DNA of 64,000 nucleotides from an uncultured Pelagibacteraceae bacterium (GTDB lineage: Bacteria; Pseudomonadota; Alphaproteobacteria; Pelagibacterales; Pelagibacteraceae): positions 1 through 64,000 of the forward strand of contig CACHRI010000002.1 of the NCBI GenBank assembly GCA_902582155.1. The letters are read 5' to 3'. The notes beneath the pieces were generated by a model. It was not told where the DNA came from. It made no database searches and saw only the letters and a list, made by a program, of their open reading frames with translations. Both the position numbers and the translations under genes were made by a program. Shown piece after piece: positions 48,338 through 56,768 of the stretch (its first letter is position 1; every line of letters starts with the position of its first letter).

Positions 48338-50014
48338 ATGGAAATAAATAAATTAAATAGTCTTGTAGAATTATATTTTAAGAAATTCAAAGAAGTAAAC
48401 TCTAATAAGCTTTTTTTAAAATGGTTAAAGCCAGGTAAACTTGATTATAACTGGAAAGATATTACTGAGAGAATATTTAAACTAACTCATGAGATAAAGT
48501 CTTTAATTGAAGATGGTGATAGGTGTTTAATTTTATCAGAGAACAGACCATATTGGCTTATGGCCGATTTAGCAGTGATGAATGCAGGCGGTATTTCAGT
48601 TCCCATTTTTACTACTTATTCATCTGAAGATTATAAATATATTTTAAATGACTGTAAGCCATCAGTTATAATTGTCTCGAACAACCAACAATTTGCAAAA
48701 ATAAAAGATTTTTTGAATTCAGAAGTTAAAAAGATAATTTCTTTTGAGGAGATAGAAGCTGAAAGTTTAACCATAAATGAAATTTTTAAAAACAGAAAAT
48801 CAGAAAAAATAATTAACAATAATTTAACCAGAAGCCATCCAGCTTGTATAATTTACACATCAGGAACCTCAGGAAACCCGAAGGGAGTAATTTTAAGCCA
48901 TGGAGGAATTTTGTCAAATTGTGAGGGAGCCTTTGATTTATTACAACCGCTCATAAAATTAAAAGACCCTATATTTTTAACTTGGCTACCATTATCACAT
49001 TCGTATGAACACACTGTCCAGTATGTCCAAATATTATTAGGAGCAAAAATATTTTATGCAGAAAGTTTAGAAAAACTTTTATCAAATATGACAATCGCTA
49101 AACCAACTATTATGACAGCCGTACCTAGATTTTATCAAAATTTATATAATAAAATTTTATCTAATTTTTCTAGGCAAAAAGGTTTAAAAAAAAAGTTAAT
49201 TGATAATACAATTTTTCTGGGCACGAAAATTCTTAAAAAAGAAAAACTGAGTTTAAGAGAAAAATTAATTAATATCTTATGTGATATTTTAGTAAGGAAA
49301 AAAGTTAAAAAACAATTTGGCGGTCAATTACAAGCCTTTGTTTCGGGGGGTGGAGCTCTTGATCAGAAAATTGGAGAATTTTTAAACTCTATAGGTTTAC
49401 CTACTTTACAGGGTTATGGTTTAACTGAGGCTTCACCCGTAGTTAGTTGCAATTTAACACAAAATATCAAAGTTGATACAGTAGGACCACCCTTCAGAAC
49501 AAATAAAGTAAAAATTGAAAAAGATGGAGAAATTTTGATTAAAGGTGAAAATGTAATGATTGGTTATTGGAATAAAAAAAAGGAAACTGATGAAATAATT
49601 AAAGATGGTTGGCTACATACAGGGGATATAGGGCAATTTGATAAAGATGGAAACTTAAAAATTACAGATAGAAAAAAAGAATTAATTGTAAATTTAGGTG
49701 GGGATAATATCTCTCCAACAAAAATCGAAAATATATTATGTTTAAATGAATATATTAAACAAAGTTTTGTTTACGGCGACAAAAAAAACTATTTAGTTGC
49801 AATTATTGTAACTGATTCGTTATCAAACGAAGAAGATATTAAAAAATTTATTGAACATACGAATAAAAATCTTTCATTAATTGAAAAAATTAAAAAATTT
49901 AAGTTAATTACGGAAGAATTTACAATTTCAAATAGAATGTTAACACCAACATTAAAGTTAAAAAGAAAAGAAATTTTAAAAAATTATAAACAAGAAATAG
50001 ATAATCTTTATTAA
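48338..50014 (+). CDS. Long-chain acyl-CoA synthetase (AMP-forming)
   Basis: A 558-residue ANL-superfamily enzyme that activates fatty acids to acyl-CoA through acyl-AMP. Motifs are the P-loop IYTSGTSGNPKGVILSHGG near residue 172, WLPLSHSYEHT, QGYGLTEASPVVSCN near 365, and the hinge region LHTGDIGQFDKDGNLKITDRKKE. The overall pattern resembles the FadD15/long-chain subgroup rather than acetyl-CoA synthetase. The start at 48338 fits the family N-terminus (LVELYFKKF). It lies four bases after a tRNA gene, leaving no room for a ribosome-binding site on its processed mRNA. Exact chain length is unknown. Confidence 0.9.
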   Translation: MEINKLNSLVELYFKKFKEVNSNKLFLKWLKPGKLDYNWKDITERIFKLTHEIKSLIEDGDRCLILSENRPYWLMADLAVMNAGGISVPIFTTYSSEDYKYILNDCKPSVIIVSNNQQFAKIKDFLNSEVKKIISFEEIEAESLTINEIFKNRKSEKIINNNLTRSHPACIIYTSGTSGNPKGVILSHGGILSNCEGAFDLLQPLIKLKDPIFLTWLPLSHSYEHTVQYVQILLGAKIFYAESLEKLLSNMTIAKPTIMTAVPRFYQNLYNKILSNFSRQKGLKKKLIDNTIFLGTKILKKEKLSLREKLINILCDILVRKKVKKQFGGQLQAFVSGGGALDQKIGEFLNSIGLPTLQGYGLTEASPVVSCNLTQNIKVDTVGPPFRTNKVKIEKDGEILIKGENVMIGYWNKKKETDEIIKDGWLHTGDIGQFDKDGNLKITDRKKELIVNLGGDNISPTKIENILCLNEYIKQSFVYGDKKNYLVAIIVTDSLSNEEDIKKFIEHTNKNLSLIEKIKKFKLITEEFTISNRMLTPTLKLKRKEILKNYKQEIDNLY

Positions 50015-50142
50015 TATAAATTTATTTTATTTAAATTATATGAAAAAAACATTGATATTGCTTAATTATTTAAACTTTAATTAATTTTATAAATTTAATT
50101 AAAAAATTTTAAATTTCAAAAAAATTACACTTTACTTTGTGT

Positions 50143-50170
50143 TTGACATCAAAGAAAAAAAACTTAAAGA
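50143..50170 (+). promoter_or_regulatory. Sigma-70-type promoter for the 23-codon basic peptide gene
   Basis: TTGACA at 50143-50148 is a perfect -35, and TAAAGA at 50165-50170 lies 16 bases further. The predicted leader is about 45 bases and ends with AGGGAGA before the ATG at 50221. The rest of the 206-base gap after the acyl-CoA synthetase gene is A/T-rich spacer in which I see no other gene. Confidence 0.65.
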
Positions 50171-50220
50171 TTAATTAACAAAACGAATCATAAAGATTTG
50201 TTTATAAACAGGGAGATAAG

Positions 50221-50292
50221 ATGGCTAAAAGAAGAAAAAAAGCTAAAAAGAAAAAAGCTAAAAAAGCAAAAAGAAGAAGAAGAAGAAGATAG
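50221..50292 (+). CDS. 23-residue Lys/Arg-rich peptide
   Basis: A short gene, ATG to TAG, coding for Met-Ala followed almost only by Lys, Arg and Ala, ending in six consecutive Arg. Eighteen of 23 residues are basic. It has its own promoter (50143-50170), a good ribosome-binding site (AGGGAGA, about 7 bases before ATG) and a long hairpin terminator just downstream, so it is a stand-alone unit. The composition resembles histone H1-like tails or a nucleic-acid-binding peptide; binding DNA, rRNA or acidic proteins is inference. It matches no family I can name. A non-coding RNA reading of the same unit cannot be excluded. Confidence 0.68.
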   Translation: MAKRRKKAKKKKAKKAKRRRRRR

Positions 50293-50315
50293 TTACCTTC
50301 TAAATTCTTTTAATT

Positions 50316-50349
50316 AAACGCCCTTTTTAAAACTTTAAAAAGGGCGTTT
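50316..50349. terminator. Bidirectional intrinsic terminator
   Basis: AAACGCCCTTTTTAAA at 50316-50331 pairs with TTTAAAAAGGGCGTTT at 50334-50349, a near-perfect 14-16 bp hairpin with T runs on both outer sides. It ends the basic-peptide transcript on the plus strand and the carD operon on the minus strand. Confidence 0.88.
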
Positions 50350-50355
50350 TAATTA

Positions 50356-51027
50356 TCAGCCCTCTAATAAATTTTTATTTCTTCCTAATGCTTTGTCCAT
50401 TTTCTTTTGAACTTCCTCTGGACCTGTTTTAAGAACTGCTTCAAATTCTGATTTTAATCTATCATAAGCCTTTTCAAACAACTGTCTTTCGGAATAAGAT
50501 TGATCTGCAATGATATCTGTATTCTTATTAAGATCTTTTACAACTTCAGCTAATTCGTAAATTTTACCGGAATTAATTTTCTGATCATATTCCTGGGCTC
50601 TTCTACTCCACATAGTTCTTTTGATTTTGGGTTTAGTTTTTAAAATCGATACACATTTGTTTATTTGATTGATAGATGAAATTGGTCTTAAATTGGACTG
50701 TTGATTGATCGGCACTGTCAAAGTTAGTTTTTCTTTCTCTATAAAAATTTTGTAAAATTGAATTTCAATTTGTCCAATATTAGCTTTTTCAATTGCAGTT
50801 ATTTTTCCTACTCCGTGTTTTGGGTAAACTACGAAATCCTTAACATTATACTCTCTTTTTTCTGTAGCTTGCTTTTTTATCTTCTTAATTTCTGGCTTTT
50901 CATCTTGACTTAGATTTGTTTGCCTTTTTACGGCAACCTCTACTTTAGATTTTTTATCAAGAATTTTTTTAAGTTTTTTTGTTTTTTTTACTTTTTTTTG
51001 TTTTTTTATTTTTTTCTTTTTTGGCAT
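50356..51027 (-). CDS. carD: CarD-family transcriptional regulator
   Basis: CarD proteins bind RNA polymerase beta and stabilise open promoter complexes, notably at rRNA promoters. The CarD/TRCF interaction domain (about 58-120) is visible from YNVKDFVVYPKHGVGKITAIE and FYKIFIEKEKLTLTVPIN, and the helical C-terminal part from MWSRRAQEYDQKINSGKIYELAEV. The first ~55 residues are an added, almost pure Lys stretch not found in typical ~170-residue homologues. It is two bases after the ferredoxin gene, the usual alphaproteobacterial order. Confidence 0.92.
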   Translation of the reverse strand: MPKKKKIKKQKKVKKTKKLKKILDKKSKVEVAVKRQTNLSQDEKPEIKKIKKQATEKREYNVKDFVVYPKHGVGKITAIEKANIGQIEIQFYKIFIEKEKLTLTVPINQQSNLRPISSINQINKCVSILKTKPKIKRTMWSRRAQEYDQKINSGKIYELAEVVKDLNKNTDIIADQSYSERQLFEKAYDRLKSEFEAVLKTGPEEVQKKMDKALGRNKNLLEG

Positions 51028-51029
51028 AG

Positions 51030-51368
51030 TTATTTAAATGGTTTTTCAGAAAAGTGATCTTTTAGCTTATTTTTAACTTTCTCGTATTTTTTATGTTCTG
51101 GCATAGGATCTTTTTTTTTATTAATATTAGGCCATATTGCAGAAAACTTTTTATTTAGCAACAACCATTTATCTTTATTTTCTATAGTTGCTGTGTCTGG
51201 TACTATTGCTCCTATTGGACATTCTGGTTCACAAACCCCACAATCAATACATTCATCAGGATTTATAGCTAGCATGTTTTCTCCTTCGTAAAAACAATCA
51301 ACCGGACATACCTCTACGCAATCAGTAAGTTTGCATTTTATACATTCGTCTTTTACTATATAAGTCAT
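51030..51368 (-). CDS. fdxA: 7Fe/8Fe ferredoxin FdxA
   Basis: A 112-residue ferredoxin with two cluster motifs in the N-terminal half: [17 protein letters not shown] and [15 protein letters not shown]. The family (FdxA, [3Fe-4S][4Fe-4S]) has a C-terminal extension of about 50 residues, which is present and includes [12 protein letters not shown]. Electron partners are unknown. It lies between the TerB-like gene (overlap by four bases) and carD, in the helicase-ferredoxin-carD order typical of the class. Confidence 0.95.
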   Translation of the reverse strand: MTYIVKDECIKCKLTDCVEVCPVDCFYEGENMLAINPDECIDCGVCEPECPIGAIVPDTATIENKDKWLLLNKKFSAIWPNINKKKDPMPEHKKYEKVKNKLKDHFSEKPFK

Positions 51369-51757
51369 TTTGTTTTAATTAATCTCATTTTTATTTCACC
51401 AGACTCTTTATCAGAGAAATATATCAGTCCACAAATTCTTCTCATTAAATTCGACTCGTAAATGTCGACAGTATTATCTGATATAAGTATTTTCCACAAT
51501 TCCTCAATGATCTTACTTTTTGTCTCTAGAGAACTATCTTTAATTATTTTAGTATAATTTAGTAACTGGTTCGAGTTTGACTCAAGATTTTCTGCCTCTG
51601 ATAATATTTTTTCAGAGTCAGACACTTCTTCAATATTATTTTTTATAAAATTAAAAATAATTTTTTTTTCTTTTTCCGAATAAATTTCGTCAATCTTAGC
51701 AGCATGGATAAGTAAAGCTGATATACCAATTATTTCTTTTTTTTCAAATTTACTCAT
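51365..51757 (-). CDS. TerB-like helical protein
   Basis: A 130-residue, fully helical acidic protein. The first helices, [20 protein letters not shown] and the IFNFIKNNI stretch, resemble the TerB (tellurite-resistance B) fold, with an acidic DxxYSxxEK metal-binding-like loop near residue 22. A second repeat-like element is [18 protein letters not shown]. No ter operon is present, so tellurite resistance is not implied. It overlaps the ferredoxin start and is one base from the helicase gene; in other alphaproteobacteria an S4 RNA-binding protein often fills this position. Confidence 0.72.
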   Translation of the reverse strand: MSKFEKKEIIGISALLIHAAKIDEIYSEKEKKIIFNFIKNNIEEVSDSEKILSEAENLESNSNQLLNYTKIIKDSSLETKSKIIEELWKILISDNTVDIYESNLMRRICGLIYFSDKESGEIKMRLIKTK

Positions 51758-51758
51758 T

Positions 51759-54224
51759 CTATTTTAGGTTTAAATTTAAAAGTTTTTTAAAAGGATTTTC
51801 ACTTTTATTCATATTAATAAACTTATTTCTTTTTTTACTTTCCCCAGTGTAATAATAAGTATCAGTTTCCTTAGTTTTTTTATAATTCATACTTAACATT
51901 AAACTATAAAAATCTTCTTTATTGCAACCAAGTAAATTAATCATATCTGAGTCTATTTTAAACTTTCTTTTTTCCGTTTTGTTTAAAATTCTAATAAACA
52001 ACTTTTCTAAAATGTCTATACGAACATAATGATTTTTAAACTTCTCAAATCCGCACAGTAAGAGGAAGTTTTTGTTATATTTTTTATCAATTAGGTAATT
52101 TAATCCTGATCGAGGAATACTTTGATTTGAAGCAAGTTGATAAAATAATCTCCATAAAGATATTCGAAGAGTAACAGCTTTAGGCTTTAGCATTTTTGGA
52201 AGATATATGTGGTATCTTCCAATTTTAATACCTAACTCCCAAACTTTCTTTCTCTCATCAGTTTTAATTGATTTTATAATATCATTAACATCCTCTCTTT
52301 TAATTACACCGTTATTTTCAAAAAGTTGAAACATAAGTGCACGAATATACTTATTATCTACATTTTCTCTATTTAAATTTAATAAATCTTCAAGAACTTC
52401 TTTAACATGAAGGTCAACCCAATTTTTTAAGAAAGACCCCAGCCTAACTTTTGAGCTATCATTTAGAGCATCGTCAGCCAATATATCAATTTCAGGATTT
52501 AGATAATTATTACCTTTTTTAAGTCTAGCAATAACATTATTATTCCAAATAATTTTACAATCTTCATTTAGTTCAATTTTTTGATCTTCGATTATTTTAT
52601 TAACTCTTTTTTCCAATTCCTCTTCAACGCCTTTTCTAGCAGCTTTTTTAATAGATTTTATATCTGTATCCAAAGTTTTGGATGTGTGAGCTATTAAAAA
52701 CTTTAGACCCTTAAGTTCTCCAACATATTGCCCGTTAATTAATATTTTATCATTTTCGTCAATTTTAGTATCAAGGACTAAATCTTGCTTAAGACTTCTG
52801 GATAAAATACTAATTTTTTTATCTATGAAGCTGTTAGTTAATTCTTGGTGCAATTTATCAGATAACTTATCTTCAATTCCTTTTGTAAGCTGCACCCAGT
52901 AGTCAGAATTTTCTACCCAGTTTTTCTTATTAGAAACATAAGACCAAGTTCTAACGTTTGAAATTCTATGAGATAAAACATCAATATTTCCATGTTCTTT
53001 CTCTAAGCCCTTAAGTTGTTCTTTCATATAATCATTAGGTATCATCTTTTTTCTTGTTGAAAGATATTTAAAAACTTTATCAATAATATTGATATGTTGA
53101 CCGTAGGCTTTTTTCTCAAAATCAGGTATTTGACAACACTCCCACAGTAATTCTAAATTTTTAACATACAGGTTGTTATTACTCCCAAGTTTTAAAAAGT
53201 GCCTTAAAACACTTTCATCAATTGAGTCTTGAGCTCTTATTAAAGAGGGATTATTAGGTCGTTTTTCTAAAGAATTTATAAGCTGTTCTGGATTAGTAAA
53301 ATTTAAATTTGAATTTCTCCAATATATCATTTTGGTTTCAGGAAGATTGTGATTTTCAATATTTTCAATTTCATCAGAATTCAAAACTTCACAATCACCT
53401 GTAGTGCCAAAAAAACCATCATTTTTATATCTTCCTGCTCTTCCAGCTATTTGAGATATTTCGACCAAGTTAAGTCTTCTAGTTTTCTTTCCATCAAATT
53501 TTTTTAAATTAGAAAAGTAAATTTCATTGATATCCATATTCAGTCCCATTCCTATTGCATCAGTTGCAACTAAATAATCAACATCACCAGATTGGTACAA
53601 TTCTACTTGAGAATTTCGGGTTTTCGGACTTAGCGATCCCATTATTACAGCTGCCCCACCTTTTTGACGTCGTATTAATTCTGCTATAGCGTAAACATCC
53701 TCAATCGAAAAAGCAATTATAGCTGTTTTTCTTTCTAATCTTGAAACTTTTTTAAATCCGCTATAAGTAAGTTTTGAAAATCTCTCTTTATTTTCAAACT
53801 CCACATCATCTATTAAATCGTTAATTACACTCTTCATAACTTGCGATCCAAGAAACATAGTTAGCTTATTTCCTCTAAAATTCATTAATCTGTCGGTAAA
53901 TATATGGCCTCGCTCTCTATCAGCACACATTTGAATTTCATCAATTGCCACAAAGTCTACATTCTTATCTTTGGGCATAGACTCTACAGTGCATATAAAA
54001 TAATGAGCAGTGCTAGGTATAATTTTTTCTTCACCGGTAATCAGGGCCACATTTTCAGGGCCAACTTTTGATACGCATTTATCATAAACTTCTCTTGCCA
54101 GTAATCTTAATGGAAAACCAAATATACCACTTTTAAATTTTAACATTTGTTCAATTGCTACAAATGTTTTTCCAGTATTTGTTGGACCTAATAAAGCGAT
54201 AATTTTATTTGATGAGTTTTCCAT
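51759..54224 (-). CDS. SUV3-like ATP-dependent RNA helicase
   Basis: An 821-residue superfamily 2 helicase related to mitochondrial SUV3. The P-loop IALLGPTNTGKTFVAIEQM lies near residue 8, followed by FPLRLLAREVYDK, the DEIQ box in VAIDEIQMCADRERGH, FLGSQVMKSVI, and later VATDAIGMGLNMDI and QIAGRAGRYK. The C-terminal half (about 300-821) has no motif I can name but matches the long tail of alphaproteobacterial homologues. SUV3 unwinds RNA for degradation by PNPase; a similar role is inference. It is first in the operon with the TerB-like gene, fdxA and carD. Confidence 0.9.
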   Translation of the reverse strand: MENSSNKIIALLGPTNTGKTFVAIEQMLKFKSGIFGFPLRLLAREVYDKCVSKVGPENVALITGEEKIIPSTAHYFICTVESMPKDKNVDFVAIDEIQMCADRERGHIFTDRLMNFRGNKLTMFLGSQVMKSVINDLIDDVEFENKERFSKLTYSGFKKVSRLERKTAIIAFSIEDVYAIAELIRRQKGGAAVIMGSLSPKTRNSQVELYQSGDVDYLVATDAIGMGLNMDINEIYFSNLKKFDGKKTRRLNLVEISQIAGRAGRYKNDGFFGTTGDCEVLNSDEIENIENHNLPETKMIYWRNSNLNFTNPEQLINSLEKRPNNPSLIRAQDSIDESVLRHFLKLGSNNNLYVKNLELLWECCQIPDFEKKAYGQHINIIDKVFKYLSTRKKMIPNDYMKEQLKGLEKEHGNIDVLSHRISNVRTWSYVSNKKNWVENSDYWVQLTKGIEDKLSDKLHQELTNSFIDKKISILSRSLKQDLVLDTKIDENDKILINGQYVGELKGLKFLIAHTSKTLDTDIKSIKKAARKGVEEELEKRVNKIIEDQKIELNEDCKIIWNNNVIARLKKGNNYLNPEIDILADDALNDSSKVRLGSFLKNWVDLHVKEVLEDLLNLNRENVDNKYIRALMFQLFENNGVIKREDVNDIIKSIKTDERKKVWELGIKIGRYHIYLPKMLKPKAVTLRISLWRLFYQLASNQSIPRSGLNYLIDKKYNKNFLLLCGFEKFKNHYVRIDILEKLFIRILNKTEKRKFKIDSDMINLLGCNKEDFYSLMLSMNYKKTKETDTYYYTGESKKRNKFINMNKSENPFKKLLNLNLK

Positions 54225-54249
54225 TTTTGTGTCTGAATATTTTTATAAT

Positions 54250-54277
54250 ACTATATATAGATCGCCTCTGAGAACAA
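54250..54277 (-). promoter_or_regulatory. Candidate promoter for the helicase-fdxA-carD operon
   Basis: Minus strand TTGTTC (54277-54272) and TATAGT (54255-54250) with a 16-base spacer. The -10 is good and the -35 moderate. Predicted start is about 20 bases before the helicase ATG. Confidence 0.45.
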
Positions 54278-54337
54278 AGTAAGATTAAAACATGACCGAA
54301 TCAATTTGTCAAATGTTCTAGTTTTTTAAACTTTTAA

Positions 54338-54367
54338 TTGACTTAAATCATAGAGTCCCCGTATGGT
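54338..54367 (+). promoter_or_regulatory. Candidate promoter for the aminotransferase gene
   Basis: TTGACT (54338-54343) and TATGGT (54362-54367) with an 18-base spacer, giving a leader of about 20 bases before ATG 54396. The 171-base divergent gap to the helicase gene holds no other feature I can support. Confidence 0.5.
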
Positions 54368-54395
54368 TAAAAATAGCTTTTATTAAAAAGCTTAT

Positions 54396-55631
54396 ATGAC
54401 GGATTTTACTAAAAAAAACATATTAAAACTAAAACCATCTTCAACTTTAGTAATTAATGAAAAGTCCAAAGAATTGATTGCAAAAGGAAAAAAGGTCTAC
54501 AGCTTTGGTTTTGGCCAATCACCTTTTCCGGTTCCAAATAGCATTGTCACAAAATTAAAAGAAAATGCCCATAGGAAAGAGTATTTACCAATCCAGGGAC
54601 TTGTAGAACTTAGAAATTCAATCTCTAAATATTTATTAAAAAAAACAGGAATTTCATATCCTGCAGAAAATATTCTAATAACACCAGGATCAAAAGAGGC
54701 AATGTTATTAATGCACGTTGCTTTTAATGGTGAGATAATTTTGTCAGCTCCTAGCTGGGTATCGTATGAACCTCAGGCAATAATTGGAAGAAATAAAGTA
54801 CATTGGATACAAACAACAAGAGAAAATAATTGGTTTCCAACAGCTTCTCAACTTGAAAAGAAAATTAAATCTTTAAATAAAAAAAATTTAATATTTATTT
54901 TAAATTCTCCAAACAATCCTTCAGGCACAACATGTAATAATTTAAGAGAACTTGCAATTATTGCCAAAAAATATAATTTATTAGTTCTTTCAGATGAAAT
55001 TTATACTGACTTAACATTTTGTAATAAATACGAATCTATTTCAAAATATTATTCAGAGGGTACTTTTATCAGTGGAGGATTAAGTAAATGGTGCGGAGCG
55101 GGAGGTTGGAGAGTAGGATTTTTTGCTGTACCAAAAAAACTTTCAAAATTTTTAAAAACAATTGTAACATTAGCAAGTGAGTCTTACTCAACAGTAAATA
55201 CTCCGGCCCAATACGCTGCTGTTCAAGCTTATGATGGAGACTTTACAGATTACAAAGCAAAAACATTAAATATTCTAAGATCGGTTGGAAATTATGTTTA
55301 TAATAATTTAAAATCCAACAAAGTATTAATTAACCAACCACAAGGAGCATTTTATTTAATGCCAGAATTCTTAAATAAAAAATTTAAAAATTCGTCTCAT
55401 CTCTGTGAAACTGTTTTAGAAGAAACAGGTGTTGCAATGCTCCCAGCTTCAGATTTTGGTTTTAACCCGAAAAGATTACTTACAAGGTTATGTTATATAG
55501 ATTTTGATGGAAATGAATTTTTGAAAGCAGATATTAATGGAAAATTGTTAAGTGATAAAATAATTGAGAAGTACGCACCAAATGTAGTCGAAGGTGTACA
55601 AAAATTATCAAATTGGGCTAAAAATTTATAA
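54396..55631 (+). CDS. PLP-dependent class I aminotransferase
   Basis: A 411-residue fold-type I aminotransferase. Features are FGFGQSPFPVPNSIV near the N-terminus, NSPNNPSGTTCNNL for cofactor binding, LSDEIYTDLTF with the PLP-contacting Asp and Tyr, the PLP lysine in SGGLSKWCGAGGWRVGF near residue 231, and TRLCYIDFDGNEF containing the substrate-carboxylate Arg. It is related to aspartate aminotransferases but differs in detail, so the substrate is left open. It stands upstream of the TAXI-TRAP transporter; both have separate promoters, so a shared substrate is only suggested by position. Confidence 0.88.
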   Translation: MTDFTKKNILKLKPSSTLVINEKSKELIAKGKKVYSFGFGQSPFPVPNSIVTKLKENAHRKEYLPIQGLVELRNSISKYLLKKTGISYPAENILITPGSKEAMLLMHVAFNGEIILSAPSWVSYEPQAIIGRNKVHWIQTTRENNWFPTASQLEKKIKSLNKKNLIFILNSPNNPSGTTCNNLRELAIIAKKYNLLVLSDEIYTDLTFCNKYESISKYYSEGTFISGGLSKWCGAGGWRVGFFAVPKKLSKFLKTIVTLASESYSTVNTPAQYAAVQAYDGDFTDYKAKTLNILRSVGNYVYNNLKSNKVLINQPQGAFYLMPEFLNKKFKNSSHLCETVLEETGVAMLPASDFGFNPKRLLTRLCYIDFDGNEFLKADINGKLLSDKIIEKYAPNVVEGVQKLSNWAKNL

Positions 55632-55640
55632 AGATTCTCT

Positions 55641-55669
55641 TTGACCTCAACCTTTATCCATAGTTAAAT
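55641..55669 (+). promoter_or_regulatory. Sigma-70-type promoter for the TAXI binding protein
   Basis: TTGACC (55641-55646) and TTAAAT (55664-55669) with a 17-base spacer. A GGGGG ribosome-binding site lies a few bases before ATG 55697. Confidence 0.6.
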
Positions 55670-55696
55670 TATGGCTATTAACAAACGGGGGTACAT

Positions 55697-56692
55697 ATGA
55701 AAAAACTAATGTCATTGATTTCAGCGTTTTTAGTGATGTTCGCTTTTGCGAGTCCAATCGCTAAATCAGCAGAATTCTTTACTATAGGTACTGGTGGACC
55801 AACTGGAGTATATTTCCAAACTGGTAACGCCATTTGTAAAATGTTACACAAGTCAGCAATAAGTGCTGAGCACGGTAGAAAAAAAGGTACAGCTAAAGCT
55901 TACAGATGTACTGCGCCTTCAACAGGTGGTTCTAACTATAACATAGGACAAATTAAAGATGGTGAGTTTCAATTTGGTGTTGCTCAGTCAGACTGGCAGT
56001 TCCATGCTTACAACGGTTCAAGCAAATGGGAAGGAAAACAGTTCGGTGATTTAAGAGCTGTATTTTCAGTTCACAACGAACCTTTCCAAATTTGGGCAAG
56101 TAAAAAATCTAAAATAAAAGATTTTAAAGGCTTAAAAGGAAAAACAGTAAACATTGGTAATCCAGGTTCTGGTCAAAGAGGAACTATGGAAGAGCTAATG
56201 AAAGCTATGGGAGCAGATATGAGTATGTTTAAAGCAACTACTGAACTTACTTCATCTGAGCAAGTAAAAGCTCTTTGCGACGGTAAAATAGATGCATTCG
56301 GATATTCTGTAGGATTTCCTAATGGTGCTATGGAGCAAGCAGCAACTTGTAAAGCAAAAGCTAGCCCAATTAATTTAACTGGAGCACCAGTTCAAGGTTT
56401 AATTGACGGAGCTGACTATTATGCTAAAGCAGTAATTCCTGCAGGGACTTACTCAAATCAGAAAAAAGATGCTACAACATTTGGTGTAAAAGCTACAGTT
56501 GTAACAAGTGCTAATGTTTCTGAAGAATTAGTATACTTAGTTGTAAAAGCAGTAATGGAAAACTTTGATGATTTCAGAGCTCAACATCCTGCTTTTGGAC
56601 CTCTTGAAAAGAAAAATATGATAGCTGATGGTTTATCAGCTCCATTACACCCAGGAGCGATTAAGTATTATAAAGAAGCTGGATTAATGTAA
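55697..56692 (+). CDS. TAXI-family TRAP transporter solute-binding protein
   Basis: A periplasmic binding protein of 331 residues with a clear signal peptide (1-24, cleavage after AKSA). The family segment FFTIGTGGPTGVYFQTGNAIC follows at once, then RCTAPSTGGSNYNIGQIKDG, QFGVAQSDWQFHAY and NIGNPGSGQRGTMEELM. TAXI proteins bind small carboxylates or amino acids such as glutamate and hand them to the TRAP permease; the ligand here is unknown. Codon use is less A/T-biased toward rare forms and the gene has its own promoter and terminator, consistent with high expression. Confidence 0.95.
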   Translation: MKKLMSLISAFLVMFAFASPIAKSAEFFTIGTGGPTGVYFQTGNAICKMLHKSAISAEHGRKKGTAKAYRCTAPSTGGSNYNIGQIKDGEFQFGVAQSDWQFHAYNGSSKWEGKQFGDLRAVFSVHNEPFQIWASKKSKIKDFKGLKGKTVNIGNPGSGQRGTMEELMKAMGADMSMFKATTELTSSEQVKALCDGKIDAFGYSVGFPNGAMEQAATCKAKASPINLTGAPVQGLIDGADYYAKAVIPAGTYSNQKKDATTFGVKATVVTSANVSEELVYLVVKAVMENFDDFRAQHPAFGPLEKKNMIADGLSAPLHPGAIKYYKEAGLM

Positions 56693-56712
56693 TCTTTCTT
56701 CATAATTAAAAT

Positions 56713-56746
56713 AAAAAGGCCCAATATTTTTTGGGCCTTTTTTTTT
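56713..56746 (+). terminator. Intrinsic terminator between TAXI binding protein and permease
   Basis: AAAAAGGCCCAA (56713-56724) pairs with TTGGGCCTTTTT (56731-56742) around a six-base loop and runs into a long T tract. It separates the binding-protein gene from the permease gene 22 bases later, so the permease is probably made from partial read-through. Confidence 0.92.
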
Positions 56747-56768
56747 ATAATATTGTATCTTCTCATTA

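Noticed and set aside
50039-50090. Short frame beginning ATGAAAAAAACATTG before the basic-peptide gene
   Set aside because: Only about 13 codons, no ribosome-binding site and it precedes the predicted promoter; it is ordinary A/T-rich spacer.
51365-51757. Tellurite resistance gene
   Set aside because: The fold resembles TerB, but no terC, terD or terZ genes are near and the operon context is RNA and iron-sulfur related.
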